DNA of 47,606 nucleotides from SFEL01 sp045603585 (GCA_045603585.1 JAZUMK010000019.1:1-47606), one strand, 5' to 3'. Positions 1-7,907 are shown, counted from the stretch's first letter. Numbers and translations are program-made. Notes: generated from the sequence alone by a model not told the origin.

Positions 1-300
1 AGGGAACATTGCTGCCATGGCGGGCGATCACTGATCGCCCCTACAGGATTTACGCCGTGTATGGATGGTGCACCCCGCTTTTCCGTAAGGAAAAGCTGCA
101 TTGAAGGGCGGCGGTGGGTATAGATATCTGACCGCCCTCCCGGATCTCCCTTTGGGAGAGCTATCAGCTTTGCTGACTGAGAGGGGCAAACTCACGATCT
201 GCCCTCTCCGACCTCGCTGCGCTCGGCCACCTCTCCCATAGTGAGAGGCAAGGGGGGGGCGAAGTATACTGCACAGAATCCAAAGCGCAGGCGGGAACAA
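1..300. repeat. Composite intergenic repeat block 1
   Basis: No gene is supported here. The stretch holds modules that recur at 3550-4200 and 6374-7130. One is a palindrome reading GGGCGATCA then TGATCGCCC (about 23-41). Another is a Cys/Phe-like spurious segment around 60-125 containing the short hairpin CTTTTCC...GGAAAAG. A third is a hairpin made from CTCTCCC...GGGAGAG followed by TCAGCTTTGCTGA (about 145-180). The last is a segment rich in CTCGGCCACCTCTCCC (about 200-245). Short ORFs read through these modules but carry no ribosome-binding site or recognisable domain. Function is unknown; such modules are probably non-autonomous repeats or transcript-end structures. Confidence 0.7.
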
Positions 301-325
301 GGAAAAAGGCAGGACGAATCCTGCC
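301..325 (-). terminator. Rho-independent terminator of the feo operon
   Basis: On the minus strand a GGCAGGA stem, TTCG loop and TCCTGCC stem are followed by TTTTTCC. It sits 46 bases after the last feo gene stop, so it ends the feoA-feoB-small protein transcript. Confidence 0.85.
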
Positions 326-371
326 AGTTTCCCTGCTTATGGAGAAAAGTATCATCAATGGGGAATTTGCA

Positions 372-539
372 TTAGTTGGTTGGCCCTGCGCAGTCAGAGC
401 AGGCGCCCCGGCAGCCGGAGCAATTGCGGGACTGGGGACAGCCGATGCACTTTTCCCCCCGCTTTTTTGCCCTGTATACATAGCCGCCGGCAAGGCCCAC
501 AATGGCGGCGATGATAAGTATTATGATAAAGTTTGTCAT
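372..539 (-). CDS. FeoB-associated Cys-rich membrane protein
   Basis: This 55-residue protein starts with an N-terminal membrane segment (residues about 3-22, Phe/Ile/Leu/Ala/Gly rich), then a basic stop-transfer patch (RAKKRG). A cysteine-rich tail follows with Cys at about 31, 34, 40, 43, 47 and 50, in CxxC and CxxxC spacings. That architecture matches the small Cys-rich proteins encoded directly after feoB in Firmicutes. They are thought to assist or tune FeoB at the inner face of the membrane; the exact role is not established. Its ATG overlaps the feoB stop as ATGA, so translation is probably coupled, and no strong ribosome-binding site of its own is visible. Confidence 0.85.
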   Translation of the reverse strand: MTNFIIILIIAAIVGLAGGYVYRAKKRGEKCIGCPQSRNCSGCRGACSDCAGPTN

Positions 540-2536
540 GCTGATGCACCGGACAGGGCATATTCGCTTTTAACGTCCCTGTCTGCCTTTCTGATGAAGT
601 AAAGTACAGCCGCAGCCATGGCAAGGACAGCTATGAGACCGGGCACAAAGCCTGCGCCCACATTGCCGGTGGTGATAAGGGTACCGATCTGGTATACCAG
701 GAAGCCCACCGTGTAGCCCACGCCCAGCTGAAGACCTATGCCGCCCCACAGCCACTTTGCGCTCTTCATTTCGGAATTCATTGCGCCGATGGCGGCGAAG
801 CAGGGGGGAGTGTAAAGGTTGAACATCAGGTATGCAAGGGCGGCGGCCTTGGTGATGGCCATAACGCCTGCTATCTCTGCACCTGCGCCCTCCAGCATGG
901 CCAGCTCCTCGGTATTGATGAGGTTTTCAAGGCCCACGAAGCATACGGCCAGCGTGCCCACCACGTTTTCCTTGGCGATAAAGCCGGTGACGGCGGCAGC
1001 TGCCAGCTGCCAGCTCAGCACGCCCACTACGGGTACCAGCAGGTATGCGAAGGGACGGGCCATGGAAGCGAGGATGGAAGTGTCTGCGGATCCTGCCAGC
1101 TGGAAGCTCCAGTCAAAGGCCTGCATTATCTGCACCGCGGTATTGCACAGAAGGATGATGGTGGCGGCCTTTACGATATAGGCCCAGCCGCGGCTGCACA
1201 TGGACCTGAATGCCCTTGCGAAGCTGGGAGCCTTGTATTCAGGCAGCTCCATGATGAAGAAGGATTTTCTCACTTTGTGGCCGGCGATCTTGTTTACCAG
1301 CAGCGCACCCAGGAAAATGAGGGCTATGCCTGAGAAGTACATGAGGAAGCTTACCCAGCCTGCATCCTCAAAGAAGGCGCCTGCAAAAAGGGCGATAACG
1401 GGTATCTTTGCGCCGCAGGGCATGAAGGGGGCCAGCATTGCGGCGGCGCGGCGCTCCCGCTCGTTCTTGATGGTGCGGCTTGCCATTACGCCGGGGATGG
1501 CGCAGCCGATGGCGATAACAAAGGGGATAACGGACTTGCCGGAAAGACCTACCTTTTTAAATATGGGATCCAGCACTACTGTTACCCTTGCAAGGTAGCC
1601 GGAATCCTCCAGCAGGGCGATGAGGAAGTACATTACCATTACCAGGGGCAGGAAGCCTATAACGGCTATCACGCCGCCGATAATGCCGTCCACCAGCAGC
1701 GCGCTGAGGAAGGGGGAGGCGCTTTCCATAAGGCCGCCCACCCAGCCCTGGAAGCCTTCCAGCCATGCAACCAGGGTGTCCGCGATATAAGGGCCCACCC
1801 ATGCCTGGGAAATCTGGAAAACCAGGAACATCACCACGGCGAATATGGGTATGCCCAGCCAGCGGTTGGTGAGTATGTCGTCGATCTTATCCTGGAAGTT
1901 GCGGTCCTTGGTGAATACCCTGCGCTTTTCCGTATTTTCAACTATGGAATTCACAAAGGCAAAGCGCTTTTTGTCCGCCTCAGTAACGGCAGCCTTGTCG
2001 CTCAGGTCGATATCTCCCTGCACATAGGGGGCCTTCTGACCCTTGCCAAGGAGGGAGACAGCTGCGGAAACCACTTCGCTGAGGCCTGCGCCTGTGGTGG
2101 ATACGGTCTGAATGACGGGGCAGCCCAGAGCCTTGCTGAGGGCGGAAACGTCTATTTCGGTGCCCTTGGCGTCGGTAAGGTCGGTTTTGTTGAGGGCCAC
2201 CACCACCGGGATGCCCAGCTCCAGCAGCTGAGTGGTGAAAAACAGGCTGCGGCTCAGGTTTGTTGCATCCACGATGTTGATTATTGCATCGGGGTTTTCG
2301 CCCTTTACATAGGAGCTGGTAATGCTCTCCTCAGAGGTAAAGGGGGACATGGAATATGCGCCGGGCAGGTCCACGGCGATGACGGAGCTGCCGTCTGTAT
2401 AGGCCTTCTTTATGGAGTGGGCCTTTTTTTCTACGGTAACGCCCGCCCAGTTGCCGACCTTTTCGTTGCGGCCGGTGAGGGCGTTGTACATTGTGGTTTT
2501 GCCGCTGTTGGGATTGCCCGCCAGTGCGATTTTCAT
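536..2536 (-). CDS. feoB: Ferrous iron transport protein B
   Basis: FeoB is the GTP-linked inner-membrane permease that imports Fe(II). The 666-residue product opens with a G domain: G1 GNPNSGKTT (residues 7-15), G3 DLPGAY and G4 NKTD. A helical GDI-like region follows, then Gate-type membrane segments with the signature GCAIPGVMASRTIKNERER and MPCGAKIPVIALF, and several further helices to the C-terminus. Length is typical of the shorter Firmicutes FeoB. The start is set by AGGAGG seven bases before the ATG. It lies downstream of feoA with its own GTTAGC palindrome in the 111-base gap, so it may be partly controlled separately from feoA. Confidence 0.97.
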   Translation of the reverse strand: MKIALAGNPNSGKTTMYNALTGRNEKVGNWAGVTVEKKAHSIKKAYTDGSSVIAVDLPGAYSMSPFTSEESITSSYVKGENPDAIINIVDATNLSRSLFFTTQLLELGIPVVVALNKTDLTDAKGTEIDVSALSKALGCPVIQTVSTTGAGLSEVVSAAVSLLGKGQKAPYVQGDIDLSDKAAVTEADKKRFAFVNSIVENTEKRRVFTKDRNFQDKIDDILTNRWLGIPIFAVVMFLVFQISQAWVGPYIADTLVAWLEGFQGWVGGLMESASPFLSALLVDGIIGGVIAVIGFLPLVMVMYFLIALLEDSGYLARVTVVLDPIFKKVGLSGKSVIPFVIAIGCAIPGVMASRTIKNERERRAAAMLAPFMPCGAKIPVIALFAGAFFEDAGWVSFLMYFSGIALIFLGALLVNKIAGHKVRKSFFIMELPEYKAPSFARAFRSMCSRGWAYIVKAATIILLCNTAVQIMQAFDWSFQLAGSADTSILASMARPFAYLLVPVVGVLSWQLAAAAVTGFIAKENVVGTLAVCFVGLENLINTEELAMLEGAGAEIAGVMAITKAAALAYLMFNLYTPPCFAAIGAMNSEMKSAKWLWGGIGLQLGVGYTVGFLVYQIGTLITTGNVGAGFVPGLIAVLAMAAAVLYFIRKADRDVKSEYALSGASA

Positions 2537-2592
2537 AGTGTGCCTCCTGAATGGATAGTTTTTATATTTAAAAAATATGATTTCGCGATATA

Positions 2593-2608
2593 GTTAGCGA
2601 TGGCTAAC
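2593..2608. promoter_or_regulatory. Iron-box-like operator upstream of feoB
   Basis: The perfect inverted repeat GTTAGC-GATG-GCTAAC lies in the feoA-feoB gap. It has the same arms and the same 4-base spacer as the palindrome upstream of feoA. Both resemble sites bound by DtxR/IdeR-type repressors, and a DtxR-family gene lies next door, so that protein is the likely ligand (inference). No clear promoter was identified around this copy. Confidence 0.75.
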
Positions 2609-2647
2609 CGATGGTGGAAAAATATGCCGTGTTTTCCAACGGCTTAT

Positions 2648-2863
2648 TTACTGAAGGATAACGGTATCCGCAAGGGCACGGTCTATGGTATAGCGGCCGT
2701 CTTTGATGGAAACCACGCAGCTGCCCTTGAGATGGGAAACCACGGTGATGGGCTCGCCGGCATAGCAGCCCAGAGAAAAGAGGAAGGAATCCATTTCTTC
2801 ATCTCCGGTATCCACTGATCGGATGATGTATTCCCTGCCCTCGATGGCGTTTATCAGAGTCAT
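2648..2863 (-). CDS. feoA: Ferrous iron transport protein A
   Basis: FeoA is a small cytosolic SH3-like beta-barrel protein that works with FeoB in Fe(II) uptake. The 71-residue product has the family pattern: a start-proximal strand, then the central glycine segment FSLGCYAGEPITVVSHLKGSC split across residues about 29-48, and a C-terminal nucleating strand ending DRALADTVILQ. The ATG at 2863 is chosen over an upstream in-frame start because AGGAGA stands at the correct distance. It is the first gene of the feo operon, read from a sigma-A promoter overlapped by an iron-box palindrome. Confidence 0.93.
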   Translation of the reverse strand: MTLINAIEGREYIIRSVDTGDEEMDSFLFSLGCYAGEPITVVSHLKGSCVVSIKDGRYTIDRALADTVILQ

Positions 2864-2910
2864 GGTGTTTCTCCTGAAAAAATCCTGCCCCCTCATGGGG
2901 CACATTATCA

Positions 2911-2926
2911 GTTAGCCATTGCTAAC
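2911..2926. promoter_or_regulatory. Iron-box-like operator at the feoA start point
   Basis: The perfect inverted repeat GTTAGC-CATT-GCTAAC begins about 7 bases downstream of the feoA -10 box, so a bound repressor would cover the transcription start. It shares its arms exactly with the copy before feoB. The neighbouring DtxR-family gene is the expected regulator. Confidence 0.85.
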
Positions 2927-2933
2927 TATAGTT

Positions 2934-2962
2934 ATGATATAGCCTGCGCCTTTGTTTGTCAA
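2934..2962 (-). promoter_or_regulatory. feoA promoter
   Basis: On the minus strand there is a perfect -35 TTGACA (2962-2957), a 17-base spacer and a -10 TATCAT (2939-2934). The predicted start of transcription falls at the edge of the GTTAGC palindrome. Confidence 0.8.
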
Positions 2963-3062
2963 GAAAAAATGTTAAAAAATATGTATCCGCTGCCATTTGC
3001 TTGAAATTAACCTGCCGCCATGATAATATTATGAAACTTAAACACAATTGGAGAAAATGCCT

Positions 3063-3437
3063 ATGCCGCTTCACGAATCCGGCCAGATGTATCTGGAAGC
3101 CATATATGTGCTGTCTCAGCAGCGCCCTGTGGTGCGCTCCATTGACGTGGGGGAATATCTCGGATATTCCAAGCCCAGCGTCAGCCGCGCCATGAGCATA
3201 CTTAAAAAGAACGGCTATGTTATGGCCGAGGAGGACGGTGCGCTGCACCTTACCCCCCAGGGACTGGACGTTGCGCAAACAATGTATTCCCGCCATACGG
3301 TGCTTACCAAAATGCTTACCGCCATAGGCGTGGATGAAGCTGTCGCCGCCGAGGATGCCTGCCGCATTGAGCATGTTATCAGCGAGGAAACCTTCGCCGC
3401 CATTAAGCAGCATATGGATTGGGCGGAGAAAAAATAG
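3063..3437 (+). CDS. DtxR/MntR-family metal-dependent repressor
   Basis: This is a 124-residue iron/manganese-dependent winged-helix repressor. Residues 1-65 read as the family DNA-binding domain (SGQMYLEAIYVLSQ, then the helix-turn-helix SIDVGEYLGYSKPSVSRAMSIL given here in two parts: SIDVGEYLG and YSKPSVSRAMSIL). The dimerisation/metal domain follows with RHTVLTKML, EDACRIEHVIS and EETFAAIKQH, which carry the usual His/Glu/Cys metal ligands. There is no C-terminal SH3-like domain, so it resembles MntR in length. The start at 3063 has GGAG nine bases upstream; TTG 3048 and ATG 3057 are alternatives. It is divergent from feoA and likely represses feo when iron is sufficient. Confidence 0.92.
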   Translation: MPLHESGQMYLEAIYVLSQQRPVVRSIDVGEYLGYSKPSVSRAMSILKKNGYVMAEEDGALHLTPQGLDVAQTMYSRHTVLTKMLTAIGVDEAVAAEDACRIEHVISEETFAAIKQHMDWAEKK

Positions 3438-3446
3438 GACAGTATC

Positions 3447-3546
3447 TTCTTTTTCTCTTTCTTTTCGGACGCGAAAAGAAAGCAGAAAAAGAAGCAAAAA
3501 GAGAAAGAAAAGCGAAATGGGAAATATAAATCCCGTTTCGCTTTTT
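3447..3546 (+). terminator. Two stacked hairpins, the second a terminator
   Basis: The first hairpin (3447-3492) pairs a CTTTTTCTCTTTCTTTTCG arm with its near-complement around a GACG loop. The second (3508-3546) pairs AAGCGAAATGGGA with TCCCGTTTCGCTT and ends in six T. Both lie right after the repressor stop. Confidence 0.75.
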
Positions 3547-3549
3547 TGT

Positions 3550-4200
3550 GTGGAAAAAAACCCTCTCCGGCCTCACTTCGCTCGGCCACCTCTCCCTCGT
3601 CGTCGCGGACTGCGCTTGCTCGCGGCCATATCCGACCCTCTCAGTCAGCAAAGCTGACAGCTCTCCCATAGGGAGAGCCAAGGGCGGTCAGATATCTATA
3701 CCCGACCCTCCGCCCTTTTAAGGCAGCTTTTCCGTGAGGAAAAGCAGGACGCACTTTTGAATCTGCGGCGTAATCAACGGCTTCTTTTTATTTATTTGGA
3801 TGGAAACCACTTCCGTCTTCGCCGCACTAGGCCCGCAGGCCTGTACAGAGCGCCCCTTGCCGCAGGCAAGTCTAGGCGCGGAGGAGGCGAAGATACATAA
3901 AGGGGTGGTTGGGTGGGGTAGTAAAATAAATAAAACAAGCATCGCCGACGCAAGGAAAACGGATTGCCACGCCAACCTGCGGGCTGGCTCGCAATGACAG
4001 CTGCGGGAGTGAGTTGCACTATCGTAAGCAAGGGAACATTGCTGCCATGGCGGGCGATCAGTGATCGCCCCTGCAGTGTGGCGGTGTATGGTTGAGGAAA
4101 GAAGCTGAGAGGGCTTTGTCCTGCTGTTATTCTCTCTCCGGCCTAACTTCGCTCGGTCACCTCTCCCGGAGGGAGAGGCAAGGGGGGCGCCCCCACCTTC
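3550..4200. repeat. Composite intergenic repeat block 2
   Basis: No gene is supported. The block contains the same modules as the blocks at 1-300 and 6374-7130, some in the opposite orientation. A GGCCACCTCTCCC module appears at about 3562-3598 and again at 4131-4167. The TCAGTCAGCAAAGCTGACAGCTCTCCC hairpin is at about 3638-3672, inverted relative to block 1. A TTTTCCGTGAGGAAAA hairpin lies at 3729-3744. A CGGATTGCCACGCCAA...CTCGCAATGACAG module is at 3960-4000, and the GGGCGATCAGTGATCGCCC palindrome at about 4051-4070. The mosaic order suggests repeated insertion and rearrangement of small non-coding elements. Confidence 0.7.
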
Positions 4201-4247
4201 TTCGCAATTACCTATAACCTCATTAGCCTTCCCTCAGGATTTTTTTG

Positions 4248-4276
4248 TTGCGCTTGCTTTTTTTGCATTGTATAAT
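4248..4276 (+). promoter_or_regulatory. Promoter of the modE-like operon
   Basis: The -35 TTGCGC (4248-4253), a 17-base spacer and a perfect -10 TATAAT (4271-4276) stand 57 bases before the ModE-like start codon. Confidence 0.7.
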
Positions 4277-4332
4277 ACATACACGAATAGTTTTGAAAAA
4301 ACACTCGCATTTCTTTACCGGGAATTACGCAA

Positions 4333-4713
4333 ATGACACAGGAAACAGCAAAGGAAAAATTTCCCTTCAGGGAAAAGATACAGGTAAAGCTGATGGGACA
4401 GGAGGCCTTTTTTGGCCCCGGCCCAAGGCAGCTGCTGCTTGCCATACAGACCAGAGGGTCTGTGGCGGCGGCCTGCAAGGCCATCGGCATATCCTACTCC
4501 AAAGGCCGGGGAATAATACGGCGGATGGAGCAGGAGCTGGGCTTTGAGCTGGTGGAGCGCAGGCAGGGCGGAGCAGGAGGCGGCAGCGCCGGATTGACCG
4601 CCAAGGGGGAGAGGTTCTTGGAGCTTTTCGCCGGATATGAGCGCGCCGTTCAGGATTATGCCCGGGGCATATTCAAAGAGCATTTCAGGGAACTGGAGGA
4701 GATAAACCAATGA
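4333..4713 (+). CDS. ModE-like winged-helix regulator (DNA-binding domain only)
   Basis: The 126-residue protein matches the N-terminal LysR-type winged helix of ModE: a helix-turn-helix around TRGSVAAACKAIGISYSKGRGII, quoted here as TRGSVAAACKAIG and ISYSKGRGII, then MEQELGFELVERRQGG and GLTAKGERFLELF. ModE proteins sense molybdate or act on molybdenum-enzyme genes. The TOBE molybdate-binding domains are absent, so direct oxyanion sensing is unlikely by the usual route. Its TGA stop overlaps the next gene's ATG, tying it to the molybdopterin-binding protein. The ribosome-binding site is weak (GGGAATTACGCAA). Confidence 0.85.
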   Translation: MTQETAKEKFPFREKIQVKLMGQEAFFGPGPRQLLLAIQTRGSVAAACKAIGISYSKGRGIIRRMEQELGFELVERRQGGAGGGSAGLTAKGERFLELFAGYERAVQDYARGIFKEHFRELEEINQ

Positions 4714-5735
4714 AGATGATGAAGACCGTGGACGCCGTGGGACAGGTGCTGTGCCATGACATAACCCAGATAATAAAGGGAGTTACCAAGGATGCGGTAT
4801 TCCGCAAGGGACACGTTATCCGGGAAGAGGATATCCCTGTACTGCTCAGCGTGGGCAAGGATAACATCTACGTATGGGAGCGGGATGAAAACATGCTGCA
4901 TGAGGATGAGGCGGCGGAGATACTTCGGGATATCTGCATCAATGAAAACATGCGCCCCACCCTGCCCAAGGAGGGCAAGATAAACCTTATTGCAGAATGT
5001 GACGGCCTGTTTATTGCGGATACCGACAGGATGCTTAAAATAAACGCCACAGGCCGCATGATGATAGCCACGCTGCCCTCAGGCATACCTGTGAAAAAAG
5101 GGGAAAAGCTTGCGGGCACCCGCGTCATCCCCCTTGTGATAGAAAAGCAGGCAATGGAGCAGGCCAAGGAGCTGGCGGGGGAGGACCCCCTGCTTCGCCT
5201 TGTGCCCATCAGGAAAAAGAAATTCGGTCTGGTGACCACCGGCAATGAGGTTTTCCATGGCCGCATAGAGGATTCCTTTTCCCCTGTGATAATAGAAAAG
5301 ATGAAGGAATACGGCTGCGAAATGATGGGCCATGAGGTATCGGATGACGATCATGAGCGCATTACCCGCTGCATAAACAAACTGCTCGCCGAAGGTGCTG
5401 AGATGGTCATCTGCACCGGCGGCATGAGCGTTGACCCCGACGACAAGACCCCCCTTGCCATAAAGAATACCGGGGTGAATATAGTATCCTACGGTGCACC
5501 TGTGCTGCCGGGAGCCATGTTTATGCTGGGATATATGGATGACGGCCGGCCGATATGCGGTCTGCCGGGCTGCGTAATGTACGCAAAGCGGACGATCTTT
5601 GATATCGTGCTGCCCTTCCTGCTTGCAGATGAGCCTGTTACGGCGGATATGCTGGCAGGCCTTGGCAACGGCGGCCTGTGCCGCAATTGTACCGAATGCC
5701 ACTTCCCCAACTGCGGCTTTGGCAAGTGGAGGTAA
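4710..5735 (+). CDS. Molybdopterin-binding (MoCF-domain) protein
   Basis: This 341-residue protein carries a MoCF/MoeA-type molybdopterin-binding domain from about residue 170: GLVTTGNEVFHG, then the conserved CTGGMSVDPDDKTP loop and the C-terminal GLPGCVMYAKRTIFD. The N-terminal half (KTVDAVGQVLCHDITQII and RKGHVIREEDIPVLLSVGK) is typical of the Clostridia homologues found with molybdenum hydroxylases. Residues about 325-338 hold a CxxC-x2-C-x4-C-type cysteine cluster (CRNCTECHFPNC) that could bind a metal or cluster (inference). It is translationally coupled to the ModE-like gene. A role in molybdenum cofactor maturation or delivery is likely; the target enzyme is not in this window. Confidence 0.85.
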   Translation: MKMMKTVDAVGQVLCHDITQIIKGVTKDAVFRKGHVIREEDIPVLLSVGKDNIYVWERDENMLHEDEAAEILRDICINENMRPTLPKEGKINLIAECDGLFIADTDRMLKINATGRMMIATLPSGIPVKKGEKLAGTRVIPLVIEKQAMEQAKELAGEDPLLRLVPIRKKKFGLVTTGNEVFHGRIEDSFSPVIIEKMKEYGCEMMGHEVSDDDHERITRCINKLLAEGAEMVICTGGMSVDPDDKTPLAIKNTGVNIVSYGAPVLPGAMFMLGYMDDGRPICGLPGCVMYAKRTIFDIVLPFLLADEPVTADMLAGLGNGGLCRNCTECHFPNCGFGKWR

Positions 5736-5844
5736 AGCGCAGGACGCTATATAACCGGCATGGCGGCTTACGGCGTGTCCGTTCAAAAAGGGAATATAAA
5801 GCAGATGGATTAAGGGGCTGTGCAGAATGGGCGAAAGGAAAAAT

Positions 5845-6333
5845 ATGCAAAGAATTGTGGTATTGGGGTGCCCGGGGGCGGGCAAAACCACCTTCGCGCA
5901 AAAGCTGAATGACTGCACAGGCATCCCCCTGTATCATCTGGATGCCATATGGCACAATCCGGACAGAACACACATATCCCGGGAGGAATTTGACGCAGGT
6001 CTGGCGGAAATACTCCTTGGGGAGCAATGGATAATCGACGGCAATTATCAGCGCACCATGGAGCGGCGCATACAGGCGGCGGATACGGTTTTTCTCTTTG
6101 ATCTGCCAACCCGGGTCTGCCTCGAGGGCGCAGTTTCCCGCCTCGGCAAGCCGCGCACCGACATGCCCTGGTACAACACGGAGCTTGACCCTGAGCTGAA
6201 GGACAAAATCGAGGGCTTTTGCGAAAGGGAGCTGCCCTCTATTTACGCCCTGCTGGATAAATACAAAGACAGGCAGATAGTCATATTCGGCTCCAGAGAA
6301 GAGGCAGAGGAATATCTGCGATCATACAGCTGA
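5845..6333 (+). CDS. FlaR/topology-modulation-like P-loop nucleotide kinase
   Basis: A 162-residue P-loop kinase-like protein. The Walker A motif GCPGAGKTT occurs near the N-terminus (residues about 8-16). YHLDAIWHNP and WIIDGNYQRTMERRIQAADTVFLFDLP are hallmark segments of the adenylate-kinase-related 'FlaR/topology modulation' family. The cellular substrate of these proteins is not established. The ATG at 5845 is favoured because AAAGGAA lies five bases before it and it places Walker A where the family has it; ATG 5827 would add six residues. Confidence 0.8.
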   Translation: MQRIVVLGCPGAGKTTFAQKLNDCTGIPLYHLDAIWHNPDRTHISREEFDAGLAEILLGEQWIIDGNYQRTMERRIQAADTVFLFDLPTRVCLEGAVSRLGKPRTDMPWYNTELDPELKDKIEGFCERELPSIYALLDKYKDRQIVIFGSREEAEEYLRSYS

Positions 6334-6339
6334 AAAAAA

Positions 6340-6373
6340 GCCGCCTTGTGAAATGCTCACAGGGCGGTTTTTT
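6340..6373 (+). terminator. Rho-independent terminator
   Basis: CCGCCTTGTGA pairs with TCACAGGGCGG around a short loop and runs into six T, immediately after the kinase stop codon. Confidence 0.9.
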
Positions 6374-6421
6374 GTAATGATAGTGACGGCGGAATACCGT
6401 CCATGCCTGCGACAGTGCACT

Positions 6422-6545
6422 CCGCTTTGCCGCAGGCAAAGCTACCTTAAAGGGTGGTGGGCGGGTATAGATAAATAAAGCAAGCACCGCTGCCGCAGGA
6501 GAAACGGATTGCCGCGCCAGTTTGCGAACCGGCTCGCAATGACAG
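6422..6545 (+). repeat. 124-bp direct repeat, copy 1
   Basis: Begins CCGCTTTGCCGCAGGC and ends CTCGCAATGACAG. It matches 6707-6830 with the same length and apparently one substitution (GGTGGTGGGCGG versus GGTGGCGGGCGG). The two copies are 285 bases apart. Confidence 0.85.
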
Positions 6546-6706
6546 TATTCTTGCTGCTGCGTTTTCTTCCGACTTGGCCGGTATCCATCCAAAATAAAAA
6601 GAAGCCGCTTATTGCACAGCAGCTTCAAAAGTGCGCTCTGTTTTCCGTCAGGAAAACATACCTTAAAAGGGTGGCTGGATACCGCCCGGGCTTGCGGCAG
6701 CACATA

Positions 6707-6830
6707 CCGCTTTGCCGCAGGCAAAGCTACCTTAAAGGGTGGCGGGCGGGTATAGATAAATAAAGCAAGCACCGCTGCCGCAGGAGAAACGGATTGCCGC
6801 GCCAGTTTGCGAACCGGCTCGCAATGACAG
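6707..6830 (+). repeat. 124-bp direct repeat, copy 2
   Basis: Second copy of the unit at 6422-6545. A diverged relative of its right half occurs at about 3925-4000, so the unit is a dispersed element and this pair a recent local duplication. Confidence 0.85.
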
Positions 6831-7164
6831 TTGCAGAGGGGAGTTGCACTATCGGGAGCAAGAGAACATTGCCGTCGGCGGGCGATCAGTGATCGCCCCT
6901 ACAGGGCGGCGTGCGGTTGAGGCAAGAAACTGAGAGGGCGGTGCACTGCTGTTTTGCCCTCTCCGGCCTTGCTGCGCCCGGCCACCTCTCCCATAGTGAG
7001 AGGCAAGAGTCTTGGCTCTCCCTTTGGGAGAGCTGTCAGCTTTGCTGACTGAGAGGGTCAGATGTGGCCGCGAGCAAGCGCAGTCCGCGGCGACGAGGGC
7101 GGTGGGTGGGTATAGATAATTTCACCCTTCACTATTACCTATAACCTTCTCCGCAGCAGGCGGG

Positions 7165-7887
7165 TTACCCTATCACCACCACATAATCCATGGGATCCAC
7201 TGCTTCACCATCCTTTGTCACCTCAAAATGCAGATGGGATGGATCCGAGCATTCCGCTATTGCGCTGCTGCCAACGTAACCCACAACGGTTCCCGCGTTT
7301 ATCAGCATTCCTTCCTTTACGGGGCAATCCGACCTGAGATTGGAATAAAAGCTGCATATTCCGCCGCTGTGGGCAACCTTTACGGTAAAGCCCAGAACGT
7401 CATCCTCATATACTTCCTCCACGGTGCCCGCCCAGGGGCAGCGCACCTCTGCGCCCTTTGGCGCAGCCAGGTCCACTCCCCGGTGTGTCATCCACTGATC
7501 CAGCGTGGAGGAATATATCAGCTCATCCACTGCAAAACGCCACTGCACCTTTCCTTCCACAGGGGCAACCGCCTTTTCCCGCCTGGGGGCGACTGTGGCC
7601 GCAGGCTTTGGCGCAGGGCTGATGTCAGGCATAGGGGAAGCGGTGGCCGCAGGCGAAGGCGAGGGGGTAAGCAGAGCGGACAGGGTATCATCCGAGGACC
7701 GGGACACCTGCTCTGAAGCCGGCGCGGGGGATTCATTGGGCAGGGATTCCACTTCCCTGGGCGGAAGATATGCCGCAGCCGCCCCGATGCCGATGACTGC
7801 CATGCACAGCATCAGCACCAGATACACTCCCTTGTCCTGAAGGAATCCCCGAATTTTTTCAAAGGTATTGTTATTTTCCCGATTCAT
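7165..7887 (-). CDS. SpoIIQ-like M23/LytM-domain sporulation protein
   Basis: A 240-residue bitopic membrane protein: a short cytosolic N-terminus, one transmembrane segment (residues about 21-40), a Pro/Ala/Ser-rich spacer (about 50-105) and a C-terminal LytM/M23 domain. The zinc motifs are present as HRGVD (His135, Asp139) and HLH (218-220), so the domain may be catalytically competent. The short single-pass layout with RGFLQDKGVYLVL before the membrane segment resembles clostridial SpoIIQ, which links forespore to mother cell through SpoIIIAH. The start at 7887 has AAAAGGAG in front; an in-frame upstream ATG lacks one. A sigma-F-like promoter supports forespore expression. A general cell-wall M23 endopeptidase is the alternative. 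Confidence 0.8.
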   Translation of the reverse strand: MNRENNNTFEKIRGFLQDKGVYLVLMLCMAVIGIGAAAAYLPPREVESLPNESPAPASEQVSRSSDDTLSALLTPSPSPAATASPMPDISPAPKPAATVAPRREKAVAPVEGKVQWRFAVDELIYSSTLDQWMTHRGVDLAAPKGAEVRCPWAGTVEEVYEDDVLGFTVKVAHSGGICSFYSNLRSDCPVKEGMLINAGTVVGYVGSSAIAECSDPSHLHFEVTKDGEAVDPMDYVVVIG

Positions 7888-7907
7888 ATTATCACTCCTT
7901 TTACAGG

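Larger units (their letters stand above)
6374..7130. repeat. Composite intergenic repeat block 3
   Basis: No gene is supported. This block includes a nearly perfect 124-base direct repeat (listed separately). It also has the GGGCGATCAGTGATCGCCC palindrome (about 6879-6899), a GGCCACCTCTCCC module (about 6957-6993), the CTCTCCC...GGGAGAG plus TCAGCTTTGCTGA hairpin (about 7014-7050) and a GCGAGCAAGCGCAGTCCGC segment (about 7072-7090). The last occurs inverted in block 2. The spacing and orientation of modules differ between blocks. Confidence 0.7.

Noticed and set aside
1..7130. CRISPR array among the repeats
   Set aside because: Repeat modules are irregular in length, spacing and orientation, and no cas-like gene is present.
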